DNA from: Liquorilactobacillus sucicola DSM 21376 = JCM 15457
GTDB taxonomy: Bacteria; Bacillota; Bacilli; Lactobacillales; Lactobacillaceae
Length of the DNA: 64,000 nt
Assembly (NCBI RefSeq): GCF_000612445.1
Contig: NZ_BALC01000002.1
Location: 248,001-312,000 of the forward strand
Direction of reading: 5' to 3'
Below the pieces are notes generated by a model, which did not search any database, was not told where the DNA came from, and saw only the letters and a list, made by a program, of their open reading frames with translations. Positions 1 through 10,910 of the stretch are shown here, piece by piece (the stretch's first letter is position 1; every line of letters begins with the position of its first letter). A program made the translations under genes and the position numbers.

Positions 1-1
1 T

Positions 2-2478
<2,477 letters not shown>

Positions 2479-2499
2479 ATAATTAAGGGAGGTCTCTGA

Positions 2500-3903
2500 A
2501 TGTCAGATGCAAATATGCTTGGATTAGGCGGAGAATATAAATACGGTTTTAAGGATGATATCAAGCCAATTCTGACAACCGGTGAAGGTTTGAATGAAGA
2601 TATTGTTCGTCAAATCTCAAAGGCTAAAAATGAACCGGCATGGATGCTGGATTTTCGTTTAAAGTCGTTTAAACGCTATAAGGAAATGGAAATGCCGGAT
2701 TTTGGACCGGATTTATCAGGAATTGACCTTGATCGGATCAACTATTTTAGACGAGACAGTGACCGTGTGGCTCGTAAATGGGAAGATGTCCCTGATGATA
2801 TCAAGAATACGTTTGATCGTTTGGGTGTGCCCGAAGCTGAACGTAAATATCTAGCGGGTTCATCTGCACAGTACGAATCGGAAGTTGTTTATCATAATAT
2901 GCGTGAAGATTTTGAGAAGCTTGGAATCGTGTTTATGGATACTGATTCAGCACTTCAAAAGTATCCTGACCTGGTTCGCAAATACTTTGGCAAACTTATT
3001 CCCCCTTCTGATAACAAGTTTGCAGCACTTAATTCAGCTGTCTGGTCAGGTGGCACATTCATCTATGTTCCAAAGGGCGTTAAAACAGAAGTACCTATCC
3101 AGAGTTATTTTCGTATTAATGCCGGAAATAGTGGGCAGTTTGAAAGGACACTGATCATTGTTGATGAAGGTGCAAGCGTAAATTATGTTGAAGGATGTAC
3201 AGCACCTAATTATTCTGAGGATAGTTTGCACGCAGCTGTTGTTGAGGTCAATGTTCTAAAGGACGCGTACTGCCGTTATACGACGATTCAGAACTGGTCG
3301 GACAATGTATATAGTCTTGAGACTAAACGTGCACAAGCGTTAGAGAATGGCACTATGGAGTGGGTTGACGGCAACTTAGGTTCCAAGGTCACTATGAAGT
3401 ACCCAAGTGTTTATCTAAATGGTCGCGGTGCTCGTGGAACAATGCTGTCGATCGCATTTGCAGGAAAAGACATTGATTCTGACACAGGAGCAAGGATGAT
3501 CCACAATGCAAAGGACACCTCAAGTTCAATTGTTTCTAAATCTTTGTGCAAGGATGGCGGTCGAGTAGATTATCGCGGGAAAGTTCGTTTTGGACGCAAC
3601 AGCGATGGCTCATTCTCACATGTTGAGTGTGATACGATCATTTTAGATGATAAGAGTGCGAGTGATACGATACCCTTCAATGAGATTAAAAATGGCAATG
3701 TTTCGATGGAACATGAAGCAAAGGTCTCGAAAATCTCCGAAGAGCAGCTTTATTATCTAATGAGTCGTGGAATCACAGAGGAAAAAGCAACAGAAATGAT
3801 AATTATGGGATTTGTTGAACCGTTTACTAAGGAATTGCCAATGGAATATGCGGTTGAGCTTAATCGTTTGATTGAATATCAGATGGAAGGTTCTGTCGGA
3901 TAG
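2500..3903 (+). CDS. sufB: Fe-S cluster scaffold SufB
   Basis: SufB (467 aa) is the scaffold subunit of the SufBC2D complex on which the nascent Fe-S cluster forms. The conserved region YVEGCTAP (about residues 228-235), the beta-helix segment with [12 protein letters not shown]-like repeats ([17 protein letters not shown]) and the C-terminal [13 protein letters not shown] tail are all visible. Length matches the family. The start is fixed by GGGAGG at 2488-2493. It is the last gene of the operon (order C-D-S-U-B usual in Firmicutes). No clear intrinsic terminator follows; instead an IS3 transposase scar begins about 60 bases downstream. Confidence 0.97.
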   Translation: MSDANMLGLGGEYKYGFKDDIKPILTTGEGLNEDIVRQISKAKNEPAWMLDFRLKSFKRYKEMEMPDFGPDLSGIDLDRINYFRRDSDRVARKWEDVPDDIKNTFDRLGVPEAERKYLAGSSAQYESEVVYHNMREDFEKLGIVFMDTDSALQKYPDLVRKYFGKLIPPSDNKFAALNSAVWSGGTFIYVPKGVKTEVPIQSYFRINAGNSGQFERTLIIVDEGASVNYVEGCTAPNYSEDSLHAAVVEVNVLKDAYCRYTTIQNWSDNVYSLETKRAQALENGTMEWVDGNLGSKVTMKYPSVYLNGRGARGTMLSIAFAGKDIDSDTGARMIHNAKDTSSSIVSKSLCKDGGRVDYRGKVRFGRNSDGSFSHVECDTIILDDKSASDTIPFNEIKNGNVSMEHEAKVSKISEEQLYYLMSRGITEEKATEMIIMGFVEPFTKELPMEYAVELNRLIEYQMEGSVG

Positions 3904-3960
3904 CTATATCAATAGAAATGGGCGCGCATGAATTATGAATATAAGTGTGACTGTGTTTAA

Positions 3961-4122
3961 TTGGGACTTAAACGAGAATGTTTAAGGCGTATTAGGTTTA
4001 TTTCTCTCAGTGAACTAAGAACGTTAGTGGAACATTATGTTGCTTGGTATAATACCCAGCGAATTTCACTTAAGCGGCATGGATTAACTCCAGTCGAATA
4101 TCGTAAACAGTATCTAATCTAA
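3961..4122 (+). pseudogene. IS3-family transposase remnant (OrfB C-terminus)
   Basis: A 54-codon open segment ending in TAA reads RTLVEHYVAWYNTQRISLK followed by RHGLTPVEYRKQYLI. This is the typical C-terminal end of IS3/IS150-type OrfB integrases (the Y-N-x-x-R-x and L-G-x-x-P-x-x-Y-R pattern). The DDE catalytic core is absent upstream, and an in-frame stop lies just before the segment. I could not find inverted repeats or a target duplication around it. It is a scar of an old insertion between the suf operon and the next gene-poor region. Confidence 0.8.
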
Positions 4123-4159
4123 CAATTAAAACAAACATGTCCAACTTTTTTAAGGCAGT

Positions 4160-4274
4160 ACAAAGTCAGAAAATTTGAGTACTAATTCGAAGGTAGACGG
4201 AGAATTTTGCCTTATGGAACACGTTTATATGGAATAAAAGAGGTGCTGTACCAAAAGTTAACTTTTGGTACAGC
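4160..4274. repeat. Dispersed intergenic repeat ending in a perfect palindrome
   Basis: The last 30 bases (4245-4274) are a perfect palindrome with half-arm GCTGTACCAAAAGTT. Upstream it shares AAAATTTGAGTA (4171-4182) and ACACGTTTATATGGAATA with other intergenic copies at 22995, 47910 and 55440. The palindrome base sequence differs between copies but stays self-complementary. The 1.0 kb from 4123 to 5110 holds no gene I can support apart from the cold-shock leader; a minus-strand open frame at 4166-4564 is not a convincing gene. Confidence 0.7.
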
Positions 4275-4494
4275 TCCGTTTGTTTACTCAGCGAACAAGA
4301 GGATTGGTTGAGTAAAGCAGTGTTTAAAATGAAAAAAATTCTAACGTTTGGATCATTTTGATACTGAAAATTATTTATTATTTGTATTTCAGTGTTTGCA
4401 AGATTAACAGCTGACGAGGAGTCTAAGAGGGTAAAACTAGCAAAAGGTAATAATTTGATGTTACAATGGTGACGGAGTTGAGCTTCTTTAATTT

Positions 4495-4604
4495 TAAGGA
4501 GGTGAAAATATTGAATGCATTTCCTGTTAAGTTTTGTAGAAATTACTGAAAGGAAGTGATCCACATATCTCCTAGCAAGTAGCGACTTGCCTTTGTAAGA
4601 TATG
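4495..4604 (+). other. Orphan ribosome-binding site, tiny frames and hairpin
   Basis: A near-perfect ribosome site AAGGAGGTG (4497-4505) is followed only by a 12-codon frame from TTG or a 14-codon frame from ATG. A second GAAAGGAAG and then a strong hairpin follow at 4565-4603, with outer stem ATATCT/AGATAT and inner stem GCAAGT-agcg-ACTTGC. It may be the wreck of a gene or the palindromic end of a lost mobile element. No function is assigned. Confidence 0.35.
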
Positions 4605-4673
4605 AAGGGGGCAAAGATAATCTTTTCCCAAATTCAATATAATTTAAATTCCAATAATAGGCAGAATAAAAAA

Positions 4674-4704
4674 GGAGCTGGATCAGAAATTCTGATCTGG
4701 CTCC
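4674..4704. repeat. Palindrome of the dispersed repeat family
   Basis: Near-perfect inverted repeat with arms GGAGCTGGATCAGAA and TTCTGATCTGGCTCC; the two arm mismatches would be G-U pairs in RNA. It is flanked by A/T-rich sequence on both sides and could act as a bidirectional terminator. It matches the core (GGCTGGRTCAAA) of the other palindromes in this window. Confidence 0.65.
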
Positions 4705-4960
4705 ATTAATATTTGTCAAACAGTGTGTTTAAAAGTTGCAAGGGCATGTAAGTTATCTTGGAGACATTTTTTGACTCGTGACATATGAATAGCCACCTTT
4801 ATATATAGATGGAATATGGCAAGATCTGATATTGAAATACGTTAATTCATATATTTCAGTTTGGGTTATATGTTTTCTAATTTTAATTAAAAAAATAAAA
4901 TCAAACGTGCTTATTACCATCAATTGTGATTATTTATAAGTATAATTTAAATTAAATCAT

Positions 4961-4988
4961 TTGCATTTTCTAATATTTAGAGTATACT
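4961..4988 (+). promoter_or_regulatory. Promoter of the cold-shock gene
   Basis: TTGCAT (4961-4966), 16-base spacer, TATACT (4983-4988). Transcription from about 4995 would give a leader of about 115 bases before the cspA start, a length usual for cold-inducible csp mRNAs. Confidence 0.6.
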
Positions 4989-5110
4989 AAGAATCAAGTT
5001 AGCATTTGCACGGAGAATATGAGTATCATTTTTATGTTATTTCTGAAATTCCTTCAGGTGTTGATCGTCGTTTGTCACTTTGGTTTTTAATCCTAGGAGG
5101 ATTTAGATAT

Positions 5111-5311
5111 ATGAAAAATGGTACAGTAAAATGGTTTAATGCAGATAAGGGTTTTGGTTTCATTACTGGAGAAGATGGAAATGACGTTTTTGTTCATTTC
5201 TCTGCTATTCAAAAGGATGGTTTCAAAACATTAGATGATGGTGAAAAGGTTACGTTTGACGAAGAAAACGGCGACCGTGGTCCTCAAGCTGTCAATGTTG
5301 TTTCGCAGTAA
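5111..5311 (+). CDS. Cold-shock protein CspA family
   Basis: 66-residue single OB-fold cold-shock domain that binds single-stranded RNA and DNA and melts mRNA structure. RNP-1 (KGFGFIT) and RNP-2 (VFVHFSAI) are both intact. ATG 5111 follows AGGAGG at 5095-5100; the open frame upstream of it is untranslated leader. The long leader suggests control through mRNA structure, as known for csp genes. A second, more divergent Csp is encoded at 34956. Two hairpins follow the stop codon. Confidence 0.95.
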   Translation: MKNGTVKWFNADKGFGFITGEDGNDVFVHFSAIQKDGFKTLDDGEKVTFDEENGDRGPQAVNVVSQ

Positions 5312-5330
5312 TTTAGTTTAAACCTAATGA

Positions 5331-5407
5331 GACGGTCTTGACAGTTGTTTACTGTGAGTCGTCCTGAAAGAGTTACGGCAAGCTGATACCTTGTGGTAGC
5401 TCTTTTT
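5331..5407 (+). terminator. cspA 3' hairpins and terminator
   Basis: Two consecutive hairpins lie behind cspA: one around ACAGT-tgttt-ACTGT (5331-5364), then AGAGTTAC...GTAGCTCT (5369-5403) followed by a T run. The second has the form of an intrinsic terminator. Confidence 0.65.
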
Positions 5408-5568
5408 ATATATGATAACAGACGCTTTTGAATTTGGGATAAGTGTAAAAAGAGAATCATTTTTAATGATTTTACGATCTTAAGATATTTGAAAAAGATT
5501 TTTTCTAGAGAAAAATAGCAGCAGAATTAGTGTTTGTCCATCGGTAACAGGGGCGTTAAAGCATAATT

Positions 5569-5607
5569 AAAAGGACTTGCTCTATTAATTAAGAGCAAGT
5601 CCTTTTT
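5569..5607. terminator. Perfect palindromic terminator
   Basis: Arms AAAGGACTTGCTCT and AGAGCAAGTCCTTT around a short A/T loop, with A and T runs on the two sides, so it could stop transcription in either direction. The sequence between 5408 and 5568 shows no gene. Confidence 0.7.
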
Positions 5608-5653
5608 CGTTAAAGTGTTGTAATAAACTGTACATTGTATTATCATAATGGTA

Positions 5654-5751
5654 AGGTAGCGTTGTAGAAACGATCATCGCAGACGTTTGGCTACCTACTA
5701 CTTCCTAAGAACCTTATCACAGTCCAGCGAAACTGTGGTGAGGTTCTTTTC
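5654..5751 (+). ncRNA. Candidate small RNA (about 98 nt)
   Basis: No open frame, but transcript architecture is present: TTGTAA (5618) and TATCAT (5641) at 17-base spacing; then a hairpin closed by GGTAGC (5655-5660) and GCTACC (5690-5695) with an inner AAACG/CGTTT stem; then a strong terminator stem with arms AAGAACCTTATCACAGT (5708-5724) and ACTGTGGTGAGGTTCTT, ending in a T run. I do not recognise the family. It could also be a decayed leader. Confidence 0.4.
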
Positions 5752-6175
5752 ATGTTCTCTAACCTATACAACACAAGAACAGTTTACAACTATATCTTGA
5801 TACAGGTCAAGAGGGAAGAATTGAACGTTTTTGGTGTAATAGTTATTTATTCAAAACATGCGAATATTCATTGATGTTATAAAAAATATACAGTAACTAT
5901 AATTGATTTATAGTTGATATATAGCTGATTTAAAGCAGTTTTTGTAGAAGATGCTGAGAACTAGGAACTTCTTTATTCAAAAAACTAAATAATATTAAGG
6001 TGAAATAATTTGATTATTTTCGAAGGATTGTTGAAAAGTTGTATTTAACTACGCTAATGATAGATTTTCGGAGAGGGATATTTTGGTCTTGGCTGTTAAG
6101 TTTTTCTTTTGTATTTTCATATGAAATCCCTTACAATATACATGTTGAATGCATCACAATTAAGGGGTGAGTGTG
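5752..6175. other. Gene-free A/T-rich stretch
   Basis: I see no coding sequence, repeat copy or RNA gene here. It ends with the ribosome-binding site AAGGGG (6162-6167) of the oxidoreductase at 6176 and must contain that gene's promoter, which I cannot place securely. Confidence 0.5.
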
Positions 6176-7117
6176 TTGAGAAAAATCATTATCAATGGAA
6201 TAGATGGTAACTTTGGCAATCTTGTTGCAAAAAATATTCAAAAGTTAGTACCTGACACACAATTAATTTTTACTGTTCCTACAGTTAAAAAGCTTTCAGA
6301 ATATTCTGGAAGTGCTGTTCAGGTAAAAGTTGCGGATTTTAATTCAAGGGAGAACCTAACTGCTGTTTTTAAAGACGCCTCCAAGGTTCTTCTGATTTCA
6401 ATGCCCTTTGTTGGAGCTAAAAGAAGAGCAGCACATCAGAATGCTATCGCCGCTTGTGTAGCTGCGAATGTTAAGCAAGTCATATATACGTCTGTCATAT
6501 CAGCATCAAACCCACTCAACCCGAGTATTGAAAATATCGATCATGGTTATACTGAGTCAATTATTCAAAATTCGCCATTAGATTATATTATTTTAAGAAA
6601 TTCTTTATTTGCTGAGGCCTTTATTACTGATTATTTTAGGCTTGTAGCCGCAGGAGAAAGGGTTGCAGCAAAGAATATGGGTGAGGGACGTGTGGCATTT
6701 ATTTCGCGAAGAGATGCAGCACTGGCAGCTGCAGCTGCATTGAATAATACCTTACTACACCGAGAGATCTTAAATATTAATGGTAGAGTTCCACTGACTT
6801 TTAAGGAGTTTTTGAATATTGGAAATAAGGTCACAGGTAATGATATTGAATATCAGCAGCAGACTGATGAGGAAATGTACGCATACTTTGACAAAATTAA
6901 AGTTCCCCGAACAACTGATGGTGATTTTTCTAAGAGCCCGTTAAAAGAGACCTCTGAAGGAATGGTTTCTTTTGGAACGACTGTTAGGGAAGGTTATTTG
7001 GATATCCCAGTTAACGATTTCTCCACGTTGACTAATTGTCAGCCACGCACACTTAAGTATATGTTCGAACATGCAGCTGATTTTCAGTTGGGTGCAAGAC
7101 ATCCAACTGAAAAATAA
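6176..7117 (+). CDS. NmrA-type NAD(P)-binding oxidoreductase (copy 1)
   Basis: 313-aa Rossmann-fold protein of the atypical short-chain dehydrogenase/NmrA group (quinone reductase QOR2-like). The dinucleotide-binding motif is the N-terminal GIDGNFGN. The middle segment ISMPFVGAKRRAAHQNAI followed by VIYTSVISA is typical of the group; substrate and reaction cannot be read from sequence. TTG 6176 is chosen because it follows AAGGGG by 8 bases and aligns exactly with the start of a paralogue at 8312. The two proteins are about half identical by eye and flank a minus-strand DUF975 gene, suggesting local duplication. Confidence 0.8.
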   Translation: MRKIIINGIDGNFGNLVAKNIQKLVPDTQLIFTVPTVKKLSEYSGSAVQVKVADFNSRENLTAVFKDASKVLLISMPFVGAKRRAAHQNAIAACVAANVKQVIYTSVISASNPLNPSIENIDHGYTESIIQNSPLDYIILRNSLFAEAFITDYFRLVAAGERVAAKNMGEGRVAFISRRDAALAAAAALNNTLLHREILNINGRVPLTFKEFLNIGNKVTGNDIEYQQQTDEEMYAYFDKIKVPRTTDGDFSKSPLKETSEGMVSFGTTVREGYLDIPVNDFSTLTNCQPRTLKYMFEHAADFQLGARHPTEK

Positions 7118-7159
7118 AAAATACAGTTATTTAGTTTTTAATATAATTTGAATAAGGAA

Positions 7160-7373
7160 GAATGAATATAGCCTAAGTCTGTAAAATCTGAGTATTACGA
7201 ATATAGCAAGTTCTCTCACCATAAATAACACGAAACTAGACGGAAAATTCAACATAAGCAACATATTCGTGCAGAACAAAAAAAGGACTGAAACAAAATT
7301 TAACTTTTGAAGTGTCCTATAATAGTTAGGCAAAATCTAATTATTATGGGGTACTTCAATTTTGATCCAGTCC
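7160..7373. repeat. Dispersed repeat copy with nested long hairpin
   Basis: The left part (AAGTCTGTAAAATCTGAGTA from about 7173) matches the copy at 47910. The right end is interrupted: outer arms GGACTGAAACAAAATT (7285-7300) and AATTTTGATCCAGTCC (7358-7373) enclose a second inverted repeat, TTGAAGTGTCCTATAATAG (from 7307) against 7337-7359, with a 7-base loop. The four arm mismatches of the inner repeat would all be G-U pairs. The region 7118-7473 has no supported gene. Confidence 0.65.
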
Positions 7374-7473
7374 CGACTATTTTAAAATGATATTACGCAA
7401 TTAGGTTGTCTCAACTAGCTGTTTTTTCCGTTTGGTAACTGCTGGTATATTCCCAATATAAGTCTTGTAACCA

Positions 7474-8154
7474 CTATTTGGTCAGATTAACGTAGTAGTT
7501 GGCCATTGTCAATCGATAGTACGGCATCGTCCAAAGACCGGCAATTCCACCGGTGACTATCGTTAACAGCCAATAGCCGATAAAACTTAACTGGAGAACA
7601 AAGTATTCCCATTTGTGGTTGGTCATTAAGATCCTGCTTTGTGTAATTGCATCACGGTATCTGATTTTATTGCCTTGATCAATTTGATCACGGTAAATAA
7701 AGATTGCTTGTGAATAGGCAAGTGATTTGATAATTCCGGGGATGATCAAGACAAATGTCCAAAGAAAGATCCATATGGCCTGTAAAATTGAAATCAGAAT
7801 CGTTCCGATTACGTAGTCGCGCCGCTGAAATAGTTTTAAACAATCCACGAAGGGGTTATCCAATTTTTGCGTTTGACGATGGATGTCAATACAGGCAAAC
7901 ATTACACTTACGATCAAAATTGAGAGAATGATAGAGAATATAACGTTTGCAATGGACCAGATGTTCCAAATTGATGAATAATCCAATTGACCTGTTATGG
8001 TAGATTGTTCTAATTTCATCGAATTGCGGCTTGCAAAAGAGTTTATGAAGTAAACAACGAAGACCAATAAAAATAATTTAAAGAAATATGAATAATTCCG
8101 ATTGAGCAGCTTTTTGGAATTGCGTTTTAGTTCTGTTCGATTAATGACGAACAC
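7474..8154 (-). CDS. DUF975 family membrane protein
   Basis: 226-aa integral membrane protein of the DUF975 family. About five hydrophobic segments are visible: one near residues 24-40, one near 65-90, a long one around 115-150 with the family-typical RRDYVIGTILISI and LIIPGIIKSLAYSQA, and two near the C-terminus. The central AYSQAIFIYRDQ segment is diagnostic. The function is unknown. GTG 8154 sits almost on top of AAAGGAA, so the true start could be a few codons downstream. It lies convergent or divergent to two related oxidoreductase genes and shares no obvious operon. Confidence 0.8.
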   Translation of the reverse strand: MFVINRTELKRNSKKLLNRNYSYFFKLFLLVFVVYFINSFASRNSMKLEQSTITGQLDYSSIWNIWSIANVIFSIILSILIVSVMFACIDIHRQTQKLDNPFVDCLKLFQRRDYVIGTILISILQAIWIFLWTFVLIIPGIIKSLAYSQAIFIYRDQIDQGNKIRYRDAITQSRILMTNHKWEYFVLQLSFIGYWLLTIVTGGIAGLWTMPYYRLTMANYYVNLTK

Positions 8155-8311
8155 TTCCTTTCAATACTAAAAAGCGTAACAAGGATTATTTTGAATGTAA
8201 AGTGGCAATTAGGAAAAGATCTGCACTTGACGCTTAAGCAGTGTAGTAGCGTACCATAGATGGCATAAATTATTTTTAGAAGATTTTTTTCCAAGAAAGG
8301 TGGAGTATATT

Positions 8312-9253
8312 ATGAGCAAATTAATTGTAACTGGTGTTGACGGTAATTTTGGCCGTGAAACTGCTCGTGTAATTCAAAAGTTGGTTTCTAAGGAAAAACT
8401 GGTTTTTTGCAGTTTTGATCCCACTGTTCTTGAACAATACGCTGAACAAGGGATTGAAACACACACTACAAATTTTAACAGTGTTGATGGACTTGAGGAA
8501 GCTTTTGCATCTGGAGAAAAGTTGCTACTGATTTCGATGCCATTTGTGGGCGTTAAGCGGCAAGCTGCACATAGAAACGTTGTCGAAGGGGCCAAAAAAG
8601 CGGGAGTCAAGCAAATAGTTTATACGTCATTGGTAAATGCTGATGATCCTTCAAATCCAAGTATAGAAAAAATAGACCATGCATATACGGAGAGATACAT
8701 CAAAGATTCTGGGATGGATTACATTTTTTTAAGAAATTCACAATATGCAGAAGCGATGATCACAAATTATTTTACCTACGCTAATGGCGATGGAGTGCTC
8801 AAGAATAACCAAGGCGATGGAAAAATGGCATATATTTCGCGCAAAGATTGCGCTAAAGCTGCAGCATTTGCTTTGGCTTCTGAAAAATATAAGAATAAAG
8901 TACTCAATATCAATGGCTCAGAATTGTTGACGATCAAAGATTTTGTTGAAATTGGTAACGAGGTGACGCAAAATACCGTTGTGTATCGGCAAATCAGTGA
9001 TGAAGAGAATTACCGAATTTTTGATAAAATGGGTGTACCGCGCACGACAGAGGGCAAGTTTAAAAAAGGGTCAGAAGCTCCATTCTCGTCTGATGGAATG
9101 GTTACGTTTGGACAAGCAATTCGCAAGGGAAAAATGGATGAATTTACAGACGATTTTAAACAATTGACAGGAGACGATCCGCTAACAGTGAGGTATATGT
9201 TTGAACACTCAAATAATTTTCAAATTGGAGAAAGGCATTCAAAGGACAGTTAA
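8312..9253 (+). CDS. NmrA-type NAD(P)-binding oxidoreductase (copy 2)
   Basis: 313-aa paralogue of the protein at 6176, with the nucleotide-binding motif GVDGNFGRE at the N-terminus and the conserved ISMPFVGVKRQAAHR block. Start ATG 8312 follows AAAGGTGG by about 9 bases. Both copies keep the C-terminal YMFEHSNNFQIGERH-type ending, so both look intact. The fold is established for the family (atypical SDR); the substrate is unknown. A hairpin terminator follows at 9281. Confidence 0.82.
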   Translation: MSKLIVTGVDGNFGRETARVIQKLVSKEKLVFCSFDPTVLEQYAEQGIETHTTNFNSVDGLEEAFASGEKLLLISMPFVGVKRQAAHRNVVEGAKKAGVKQIVYTSLVNADDPSNPSIEKIDHAYTERYIKDSGMDYIFLRNSQYAEAMITNYFTYANGDGVLKNNQGDGKMAYISRKDCAKAAAFALASEKYKNKVLNINGSELLTIKDFVEIGNEVTQNTVVYRQISDEENYRIFDKMGVPRTTEGKFKKGSEAPFSSDGMVTFGQAIRKGKMDEFTDDFKQLTGDDPLTVRYMFEHSNNFQIGERHSKDS

Positions 9254-9280
9254 TGGGGAGATGAACTTTGTAAAAAATTG

Positions 9281-9333
9281 AAAAAACGTCAGGCAATTCG
9301 GACGAATGTGTTCGCGGTTGTCTGGCGTTTTTT
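9281..9333. terminator. Intrinsic terminator
   Basis: Stem of AAAAAACGTCAGGCAA (9281-9296) and TTGTCTGGCGTTTTTT (9318-9333); two positions pair as G-U. The T run on the plus strand fits termination of the oxidoreductase gene; the A run allows use from the opposite strand too. Confidence 0.75.
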
Positions 9334-9416
9334 GTTGCGAAGTAGGAAGCAAATTTCAAGGCAGCTAAAAAGCGAAATGTCTTAAAAAAGATAGACTATG
9401 CGCGTGCTTACTCTTG

Positions 9417-9698
9417 TTAACGTTTAGCGTTGGTTTTTTCTTTCTCAGCTAAAAGTTTGATTATTTTATCGTTTTGTGCGATTAAAATCCAGTTTTGTTC
9501 CACGAGTGCTCGCAAATAAGAGATTTTAGAATCATCACTGCGGTCTTTGATTAATAGTCTTTTGTCATTGCGCAAGAGATTCTTATTGTCAAGTTCACCT
9601 AAGATTGCCTCAATCTGTTCGGATGTTTCACTGGATATATCATCGAGACCCCGGTCTACTAAGATCCCTTTGATTTTATTGTTATTGAAGATCCCCAT
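9417..9698 (-). CDS. Small hypothetical protein
   Basis: 93-aa, highly charged, predicted soluble protein (GIFNNNKIKGILVDRGLDD near the start, C-terminal lysine-rich helix EKEKTNAKR). I do not recognise a family. It is supported as a gene by a strong ribosome site AAGGAGGG on the minus strand and by two adjacent ATG codons; the second (9698) has the better 7-base spacing. It stands alone between two plus-strand genes. The helical, hydrophilic composition would fit a small regulatory or binding protein, but that is only a guess. Confidence 0.6.
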   Translation of the reverse strand: MGIFNNNKIKGILVDRGLDDISSETSEQIEAILGELDNKNLLRNDKRLLIKDRSDDSKISYLRALVEQNWILIAQNDKIIKLLAEKEKTNAKR

Positions 9699-9938
9699 CA
9701 TAAGCCCTCCTTTTCAAAATAGTATCCTTAATCAAACTATAACATTGGTGAAGTTAATATTCCTTGTAAACGCTTAGATACTGTGTTTAAACCGAGCCTT
9801 TTTCATAGTTTATTTGGAATAGTGAAGCGATGATTAAGGAAAAAGTGAATTATTCTTAACATAGTATAGTAAGGCTTCTTGCTATTTAGAATATTGTTAA
9901 GTACAATTAAGTTAGTACATGACAGGGGAGGAAGACAT

Positions 9939-10778
9939 ATGCTAGTCGAGTTTTTAAATGATTATTACCAGGCTAACCTAAAAAGCATTCACGATGTGGC
10001 TGGTAATCAACATTTAATTGGCTACAGTAAGGTTTTCAAAAGCCCATTATTCGTCAAAATTTTCAAGGAACGTGATATGTTTTACGCGGAGCAGCACGTT
10101 AATCAGGTTTACTACCCAGAGATTTATTTGGATAGTGTTATTTTTGGGGACAGGTACGTCGTAACTCTTAAAGACAGAGAGTTAAAGGAGATTTCAGCAC
10201 AAAAGATTAGTCCAAAAAGAGCATATGCTTTCGGCCAGTTGCTTGGTGATTTTCACAAAAAACTAACGGGAAAGGCCACTGTTCATCAAAGTGATAAACG
10301 ACTCTCAGAACAAATTCAGTATCATGTAACTAAGTTGCAAACGACGGAATATGAGGCAGTAGTTAATGAAGTACAGCGACTGCTGACGCCCGATTTTGAA
10401 CGGGCAGATATGGAGTATGCACAGCTTCCTAAGGTTGTCTTGCACGGAGACTTCAGTACGCGCAACATCATGAATTATCGAGGCAAAAAAATTTTGATAG
10501 ATTTTGAACGTTCACATATGGGAACACCTTACCAAGATTTTATCAAGTTTTTTTATAACGAGGTCAAGAAACCAGCACTGCGACATAGTTTTATTAAAGG
10601 TTACGAAACAAGACACGATTTTGAGATCCCAGGCAAAGAAGTACAACGCTGTTTGCTATTTTTATGTGCATTGGATATTTGTGAATACAATGTAACGCAT
10701 CCTGAGCGTAAATTTGGTGAAATGCCGACAGCGATGTTAGAAACCATCCAAAAAAATGATGCCGTTTTGGCACTTTAA
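9939..10778 (+). CDS. APH-fold phosphotransferase (kinase of unknown substrate)
   Basis: 279-aa protein with the aminoglycoside-phosphotransferase/choline-kinase fold. The catalytic loop HGDFSTRN (about residue 170) and the metal-binding DFE (ILIDFERSHMG) are intact. An N-terminal lobe lysine is plausible in PLFVKIFKERDM. The substrate could be a small metabolite such as an amino sugar, choline or a fructosamine; resistance is not implied. ATG 9939 follows GGGGAGGAAG; an upstream frame to 9879 lacks a ribosome site. A terminator at 10807 separates it from the convergent polyphosphate operon. Confidence 0.75.
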   Translation: MLVEFLNDYYQANLKSIHDVAGNQHLIGYSKVFKSPLFVKIFKERDMFYAEQHVNQVYYPEIYLDSVIFGDRYVVTLKDRELKEISAQKISPKRAYAFGQLLGDFHKKLTGKATVHQSDKRLSEQIQYHVTKLQTTEYEAVVNEVQRLLTPDFERADMEYAQLPKVVLHGDFSTRNIMNYRGKKILIDFERSHMGTPYQDFIKFFYNEVKKPALRHSFIKGYETRHDFEIPGKEVQRCLLFLCALDICEYNVTHPERKFGEMPTAMLETIQKNDAVLAL

Positions 10779-10806
10779 TGCTTGCAGAACAGCATTTTTA
10801 ACCTAA

Positions 10807-10877
10807 AATAAGCTGGAAAATCCTAGTTAAAACCGTTTTTAAGGTTTTATAGGACTCTCCAGCTTATTGTCGTTTTT
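10807..10877. terminator. Intrinsic terminator between convergent genes
   Basis: Long stem AATAAGCTGGA...TCCTA (from 10807) with TAGGA...TCCAGCTTATT (to 10868), followed by a T-rich tail. It serves the kinase gene on the plus strand and probably the ppx gene ending at 10911 on the minus strand. Confidence 0.75.
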
Positions 10878-10910
10878 ATGATGAATACTTAATTTATGTA
10901 AAATCCCGCA

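Noticed and set aside
4166-4564. 132-codon open frame on the minus strand
   Set aside because: It crosses a perfect palindrome and the repeat unit, has no ribosome site and no recognisable protein family; most likely chance.
5654-5751. tracrRNA for a type II CRISPR system
   Set aside because: The hairpins resemble no repeat in the window, no cas gene is nearby, and no anti-repeat was found; it stays a generic small-RNA candidate.
9939-10778. Aminoglycoside resistance gene
   Set aside because: The fold matches but the genomic setting is core and no resistance-specific motif is seen; the call stays at fold level.
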